From contig LUJS01000020.1 in the NCBI GenBank assembly GCA_001689495.1, positions 1-24,975 of the forward strand: a stretch of 24,975 nt of DNA, written 5' to 3'. Both the position numbers and the translations under genes were made by a program. The stretch comes from Bacteroidales bacterium M8 (GTDB taxonomy: Bacteria > Bacteroidota > Bacteroidia > Bacteroidales > Muribaculaceae). The stretch's first letter is position 1; each line of letters begins with the position of its first letter. The notes under the pieces were generated by a model. The model was not told where the DNA came from and ran no database searches. It saw only the letters and a list, made by a program, of their open reading frames with translations. Shown here in pieces: positions 24,095 through 24,975 of this stretch.

Positions 24095-24681
24095 TTGTTT
24101 GTCCTGATTGCGGTAAGCCGTTCGCCGTGTCGGATAATCCGACCTTGAGGCCGCGTCGCATCAGATGCCCGCACGAAGGATGTGGTTTTACCGACGACGA
24201 GAGCTCGTTCACCATCACTGCTTCGGCAAGGCAAAAAGCCGTCTCTGTCGGACCACTCTTTGAGTCTGCCGTCAGGCTTGCCGCTGATCCCCGTCTGATA
24301 GGGCGCGAGAACATTGACATGATTGCCCGCAACAGTTCGTGTGCCCATTCCATTGTCATCGGCTTGGTCAACAACCTGCTTGACGATACGGTATGTCTGT
24401 CAGACCCGGTATTGAAAAAAATGAGGTTTGTCAGGCTTGAGCGCGAACAAGTCAGTCTTGACGTATTGATGAAAAGGCTGGACGAGTCGATTCGGATGAC
24501 GCACGATGACAAGGGTAATGACGACAAGTCAACGGACAGGAATGGCCCGGATTACCGGTCCATGTATCTGGATTTGCAGAAGGCTTACGAGCGTCTCGAA
24601 TCTGAAAAGAATAATATGAGAGACCGTGCCAAAGCTCTCGCCGCAGAGAATCAAAGATTCAGGGAAATGCTTGGCTTGTGA
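24085..24681 (+). CDS. Zinc-ribbon protein with C-terminal coiled coil
   Basis: The protein has 198 residues. The N-terminus holds a zinc ribbon: CPDC (Cys 6, Cys 9) and, about 20 residues later, CPHEGC (Cys 28, Cys 33). A middle alpha region (about 50-130) contains Leu/Val-rich helices, and a charged linker (about 138-152) leads to a short coiled coil (about 158-196) ending in REMLGL. The fold suggests a protein-protein adaptor, since nothing enzymatic is visible. It starts 10 bases inside the preceding gene, so translation is coupled. It shares the coiled-coil theme with the other small proteins of the cluster. Function not known. Confidence 0.75.
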   Translation: MQIIVCPDCGKPFAVSDNPTLRPRRIRCPHEGCGFTDDESSFTITASARQKAVSVGPLFESAVRLAADPRLIGRENIDMIARNSSCAHSIVIGLVNNLLDDTVCLSDPVLKKMRFVRLEREQVSLDVLMKRLDESIRMTHDDKGNDDKSTDRNGPDYRSMYLDLQKAYERLESEKNNMRDRAKALAAENQRFREMLGL

Positions 24682-24720
24682 TCGGATTTATGGTTTTTAA
24701 TCTTATAATCGAATATTGTT

Positions 24721-24879
24721 ATGGTTTCAATGATAATCAGCACGGTGGTACAGTGCATTATTGGATGGCTCCTCATCGAGAAGGTACCGTATTGGCTCGG
24801 TATCAGGGGCATGTTTGCCACTGTCCTCAAGGTGATAGGAGTATTGATAATAGTTTTCGCACTCCTTTCTTGGATTTGA
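24721..24879 (+). CDS. 52-residue membrane protein
   Basis: An ATG at 24721 opens a frame of 52 codons ending in TGA at 24877. Two hydrophobic stretches (about residues 4-18 and 33-51) flank a polar turn with EKVPYW and GIRG. It would be a two-helix hairpin or one long anchor. It lies 39 bases after the zinc-ribbon gene and just before a hairpin that could end the transcript. The hydrophobic composition and position support a real gene. No family is recognised, and no Shine-Dalgarno site is visible. Confidence 0.5.
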   Translation: MVSMIISTVVQCIIGWLLIEKVPYWLGIRGMFATVLKVIGVLIIVFALLSWI

Positions 24880-24910
24880 TCGCATAATGCATTGAGATGC
24901 ATCTCTATAT

Positions 24911-24943
24911 GACACGAGGCTGTGTCAAAATAGGCGCAGCCTC
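24911..24943 (+). terminator. Weak terminator or overlapping hairpins at cluster end
   Basis: A 9-bp stem (24916-24924 with 24935-24943, one T-G pair) could end the transcript, but only two T residues follow. The bases GACAC (24911-24915) and GTGTC (24922-24926) form a competing smaller hairpin. A 12-base palindrome (24894-24905) lies just before. Nothing else is seen up to the window end. Confidence 0.4.
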
Positions 24944-24975
24944 TTCCGTAATGTGTTGTAAAACATAAAACAAAG

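Noticed and set aside
6470..24879. vWA-MoxR type conflict system
   Set aside because: A protease and vWA domains occur, but no MoxR AAA+ ATPase or known effector is encoded, and the protease and vWA proteins are exported.
24911..24943. Inverted repeat as an insertion-sequence end
   Set aside because: No transposase or matching second end is in the window. A transcript-end hairpin explains it better.

Overview
The window looks like chromosomal DNA of a Bacteroidales bacterium. I infer this from the base composition, the weak or absent Shine-Dalgarno sites, promoter elements of the TAnnTTTG type, TonB C-terminal and CarboxypepD_reg-like proteins, and a DUF4861-like lipoprotein. The Muribaculaceae are my best guess, but the sequence alone does not settle the family. 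I see no tRNA, rRNA, CRISPR array, transposase or phage gene.

Left part (1-6147, all minus strand). An operon reads leftward from about 4770 and runs off the window. In transcription order it holds a small secreted protein, a compact radical SAM activase-like protein, and three tandem paralogues. The paralogues share an almost identical N-terminal cysteine module plus hydrophobic segment. They carry different C-terminal domains: one TonB_C, two TonB_C, and one CarboxypepD_reg-like. A three-helix membrane protein, cut by the window edge, comes last. A TAnnTTTG element and a Crp/Fnr-like palindrome lie upstream of the operon. A separate gene at 4960-6147 encodes a DUF4861-like lipoprotein and is followed by a clear terminator at 4900-4936.

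Right part (6470-24879, all plus strand). A long, tightly packed cluster of thirteen genes starts from one or two promoters in the divergent gap at 6148-6469. In order it encodes: a signal-peptide and C-anchored protein with a degenerate vWA-like domain; a 1143-aa Hsp70/actin-fold ATPase with a large beta-rich N-terminal extension; an 811-aa coiled-coil protein; a vWA lipoprotein with an intact MIDAS; a three-helix membrane protein; a 528-aa tubulin/FtsZ-like protein; a second, very different 1156-aa actin/Hsp70-fold protein; two paralogous coiled-coil proteins; a lipoprotein that fuses a catalytically degenerate SNase-like domain to a trypsin-like protease; an unrecognised 297-aa protein; a zinc-ribbon coiled-coil protein; and a 52-aa membrane protein. 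A strong intrinsic terminator at 20872-20917 splits the cluster after the second actin-like gene.

How the genes may work together (inference). Two nucleotide-driven actin/Hsp70-fold proteins and a tubulin-like protein on the cytoplasmic side are encoded with coiled-coil scaffolds, membrane proteins and cell-surface or periplasmic vWA and protease proteins. That composition suggests an envelope-spanning, cytoskeleton-driven machine. It could act in membrane remodelling, surface protein assembly or envelope quality control. It resembles in outline the FtsZ-like plus vWA neighbourhoods reported for bacteria and archaea, but the pairing with two actin-fold ATPases and a SNase-trypsin lipoprotein is the part most worth following up.
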